DNA from: Candidatus Culexmicrobium profundum
Lineage (GTDB): Archaea; Thermoproteota; Methanomethylicia; Culexarchaeales; Culexmicrobiaceae
NCBI GenBank assembly: GCA_025061245.1
Contig: JANZKD010000031.1
Span: 1 to 14,506, forward strand
Reading direction: 5' to 3'
DNA: 14,506 nt
Position numbers and translations under genes: made by a program. How positions within the stretch are numbered: position 1 is the first letter of the stretch; the number at the start of each line of letters is the position of its first letter. This document shows positions 12,642-14,506 of this stretch, piece after piece. The notes beneath the pieces were generated by a model, which was not told where the DNA came from, made no database searches, and was given only the letters and a program-made list of their open reading frames with translations.

Positions 12642-13703
12642 CTAACGATTAAGCACAGCTATAATTCTAGTCAAACTCCTATGAACACGCATGAAATGAT
12701 ATTCTAAAACCTTAAAGCCAATAGAAATACTTAAACTTTTCAAATCTAAACGTGATGGAGCTGCAATACAGATATATCTTCCAGGTTGAATAACATTAAA
12801 AGCTTCAGATAAAAATGAGTAAACTAGTTTATCTAATTTAGCTCCCCTTGTAGAGGCAGACCTACCATAAGGCGGATCAGTAGCAATTGCATCAACCCTC
12901 ATGAGAGGTAAATGTCTTGCATCACCCAGAATTAGAGCTTCTGGTCTTATCTTAAAAAACCTCAAGTTAAGCCGAGCACCATTAATCATCTCCTCATCAA
13001 TATCAACTCCAACAACTCTACATCCAATCAAGGCAGCCTCAATAAGAAAACTACCAGCACCACAAAAAGGATCCAAGAAAAGCTCATTTCTCCTAACTCT
13101 ACTCAAATTGACAAAAAGACGTGAAATCTTTGCATCCAAAGAACTTGGATGAGCAAATGGTCTAAATTTAGGTTTCCTCTTATCAAAAACACCTCTACGA
13201 ATAATTCTCAAAGCTAGTCCAAGTATAAAGAAAGAACTAGTCAAGATGCCTTGAATAATGAATCTAGGCGAAGACAAGTCAACTTTAACTCTGCCATTCA
13301 ATGAATTCCATACAATGCTACCAATCTCTCTCTCCAAAATTCTAGTTGAAATGTGAGGAGAAAAAGATTGGACACGCTTAACTCTAACAGCAAAACTCTT
13401 ATCACGTAGAAAAGACCAGTCTACTTCTTTGCACTTAGAGAAGATTTCATGGTAATCAGAAGTACAAATAAAAAACTCTTTACAACACTTAAGAGTCATT
13501 GCAGCCCTACTATAAACAGCTTCACATGCCGTTAAAGGAGCCTTAAGCCTCACTACATGAGGAAGTAGATGTACATCGCTAAAGGGTATATTTTCAGCCT
13601 CAAGTATAGCCAATATCTCAGATGAAGGGAGAGATGGATGCTCACCTGAAACAATAAAAAATAACCGCTCAGCCCTATTAGATAAAGTATTATTCATCAT
13701 CAT
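12642..13703 (-). CDS. THUMP-domain tRNA methyltransferase, TrmG10-like (m2G10/m2,2G10)
   Basis: Probably methylates N2 of guanosine-10 in tRNA, using SAM. 353 residues from ATG 13703. The N-terminal half (to about residue 160) carries the FFIVSGEHPSLP start and a THUMP-like region. The C-terminal half is a Rossmann methyltransferase: motif I DPFCGAGSFLIEAA (211-224), the acidic motif GVDIDEEMINGARLN, GDARHLP, and motif IV DPPYGRS (276-282), the DPPY form found in Trm-G10 rather than the NPPY of Trm14. Three ATGs (13703, 13700, 13697) and a TTG (13718) are possible starts and none has a clear ribosome site. TTTAAATAC at 13719-13727 could give a leaderless message beginning near the ATGs. It lies just after prs and just before rnz. 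An alternative is another THUMP family position-specific tRNA methylase. Confidence 0.9.
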   Translation of the reverse strand: MMMNNTLSNRAERLFFIVSGEHPSLPSSEILAILEAENIPFSDVHLLPHVVRLKAPLTACEAVYSRAAMTLKCCKEFFICTSDYHEIFSKCKEVDWSFLRDKSFAVRVKRVQSFSPHISTRILEREIGSIVWNSLNGRVKVDLSSPRFIIQGILTSSFFILGLALRIIRRGVFDKRKPKFRPFAHPSSLDAKISRLFVNLSRVRRNELFLDPFCGAGSFLIEAALIGCRVVGVDIDEEMINGARLNLRFFKIRPEALILGDARHLPLMRVDAIATDPPYGRSASTRGAKLDKLVYSFLSEAFNVIQPGRYICIAAPSRLDLKSLSISIGFKVLEYHFMRVHRSLTRIIAVLNR

Positions 13704-13722
13704 AATTATACCAAACAAGTAT

Positions 13723-14506
13723 TTAAAGAACAGAAACTATTGCAGGGGCAACTGAAACTTTACTGACATTACTCTCAATAGTATCAGTCCCAATAATCTC
13801 GAAAACCCCTGCAGATGAAAGCCTCATCAATGCATTTTTAACCAGCAAGGCATGTGTACAAGCAGCGTATATTCGTCTAGCTCCAAGGCTTCTAGCCATC
13901 TCAGCTGCATTAGCGATAGTTCCACCAGTACTAATTATATCATCCACAATGACTACATCTCTACCCTTAACATTTATCTCCTTAAAGTAGGTTTTAATCT
14001 CACCAGTAATCCTATCCCGCCTCTTCTCAAGAAAATCATATTTACAGCCAATCTTCTCAGCAACTCTTTCAGCCAAAATTAAAGCTTTTTTATCAGGGGC
14101 AAGAACAAAGGGATTCACAAGATCAATACTTGAAAAATAAGAGCCAATAAGAGGCATTGCACTAACCTCAGCTACGTCAACATTAAAGCTATCTAAAACC
14201 TTCCTACTATGAACATCAACTAGTATAACTCGATCAACATTAAAACTCTCAATTAACCTTGAAACAACCTTAATACTAACAACTTCACCCTCTCTAAACC
14301 TTTTATCTTGACGCATATAAGCCAAATATGGAATAACAACTGTTACTTCTCTAGCACCCAGTTCATTAATTAAATCCAAAATAAAGAAAAGCTCCATTAA
14401 TCGCTTATCTTGAGGAGGAGAAGTAGACTGTACAACAACTACACTTTCACCTTTCAAATCTCCTGGAATCCTAATATAGCTCTCACCATCCGGAAAACGT
14501 TTCCAT
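13723..14506 (-). CDS. prs: Ribose-phosphate pyrophosphokinase (PRPP synthetase), N-terminus off window
   Basis: Makes PRPP from ribose 5-phosphate and ATP, feeding purine, pyrimidine, histidine and NAD synthesis. The frame is open to the right edge and begins there inside KRFPDGESYIRIPGDL, a conserved segment near residue 30 in the family, so about 261 residues are seen and some 25-30 are missing. Do not start it at the TTG at 14457, which lies inside the conserved region. Motifs in order: YMRQDKRFREGE (ATP-binding loop), DVHSRKVLDSF, the Pro-Asp-Lys-Lys segment APDKKAL, the catalytic loop EKRRDR..GEI, and the PRPP-binding VVIVDDIISTGGT near the C-terminus. The length suits a compact archaeal form. 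First visible gene of the prs-trmG10-rnz-radical SAM operon; its product is the co-substrate of the pncB enzyme encoded upstream in the window. Confidence 0.95.
   Translation of the reverse strand, partial: WKRFPDGESYIRIPGDLKGESVVVVQSTSPPQDKRLMELFFILDLINELGAREVTVVIPYLAYMRQDKRFREGEVVSIKVVSRLIESFNVDRVILVDVHSRKVLDSFNVDVAEVSAMPLIGSYFSSIDLVNPFVLAPDKKALILAERVAEKIGCKYDFLEKRRDRITGEIKTYFKEINVKGRDVVIVDDIISTGGTIANAAEMARSLGARRIYAACTHALLVKNALMRLSSAGVFEIIGTDTIESNVSKVSVAPAIVSVL

Overview
The window is archaeal. This rests on an archaeal-type class I CCA-adding enzyme, an archaeal TrmG10-like THUMP methyltransferase, the UPF0200/UPF0201 gene pair, a Thermoplasma-type nicotinate phosphoribosyltransferase with a zinc knuckle, a class III (type IV pilin) signal peptide, TATA-like promoter boxes and GGTGA-type ribosome binding sites. 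The DNA is clearly AT-rich (roughly one third G+C by eye). More than half of the genes appear to start with TTG or GTG. I infer a member of the Thermoproteota/TACK side of the Archaea, probably thermophilic, but I cannot name the lineage from sequence alone.

Layout. (1) 1-749, minus: N-terminal part of a type II/IV secretion (GspE/TadA/FlaI-like) ATPase, cut by the left edge before its Walker A motif. (2) 873-2658, plus: two overlapping genes of unknown function, a long coiled-coil protein and a basic protein with a beta-rich C-terminal half, divergent from the ATPase. (3) 2733-3269, plus: a pilin-like protein with its own promoter and a possible palindromic operator. (4) 3266-3529, minus: a small helical protein, convergent with the pilin and overlapping it. 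(5) 3632-7262, plus: purB, an HDAC-like deacetylase and nicotinate phosphoribosyltransferase, tightly packed. (6) 7304-7382, plus: tRNA-Pro(GGG) with encoded CCA. (7) 7386-9381, minus: thpR then cca, a tRNA-end/RNA-repair pair. (8) 9470-10445, plus: UPF0200 P-loop protein overlapping UPF0201, diverging from thpR across a near-symmetric AT element. (9) 10461-14506, minus: prs (cut by the right edge), trmG10-like, rnz and a radical SAM protein in one tight operon.

How it fits together. The left end looks like part of a type IV pilus-like locus with unfamiliar partners. The middle is nucleotide and cofactor metabolism (AMP synthesis, NAD salvage; PRPP synthesis at the far right supplies pncB and purine synthesis). 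The right half is rich in tRNA maturation: tRNA 3' cleavage (RNase Z), CCA addition, G10 methylation, 2',3'-cyclic phosphate chemistry and a tRNA gene.

Every non-coding gap is short (largest about 120 bp), and most of them hold promoters. I see no CRISPR array, insertion sequence, integrase or prophage. The whole window shows strong strand asymmetry: plus-strand genes favour A/C at third codon positions and minus-strand genes favour T/G.
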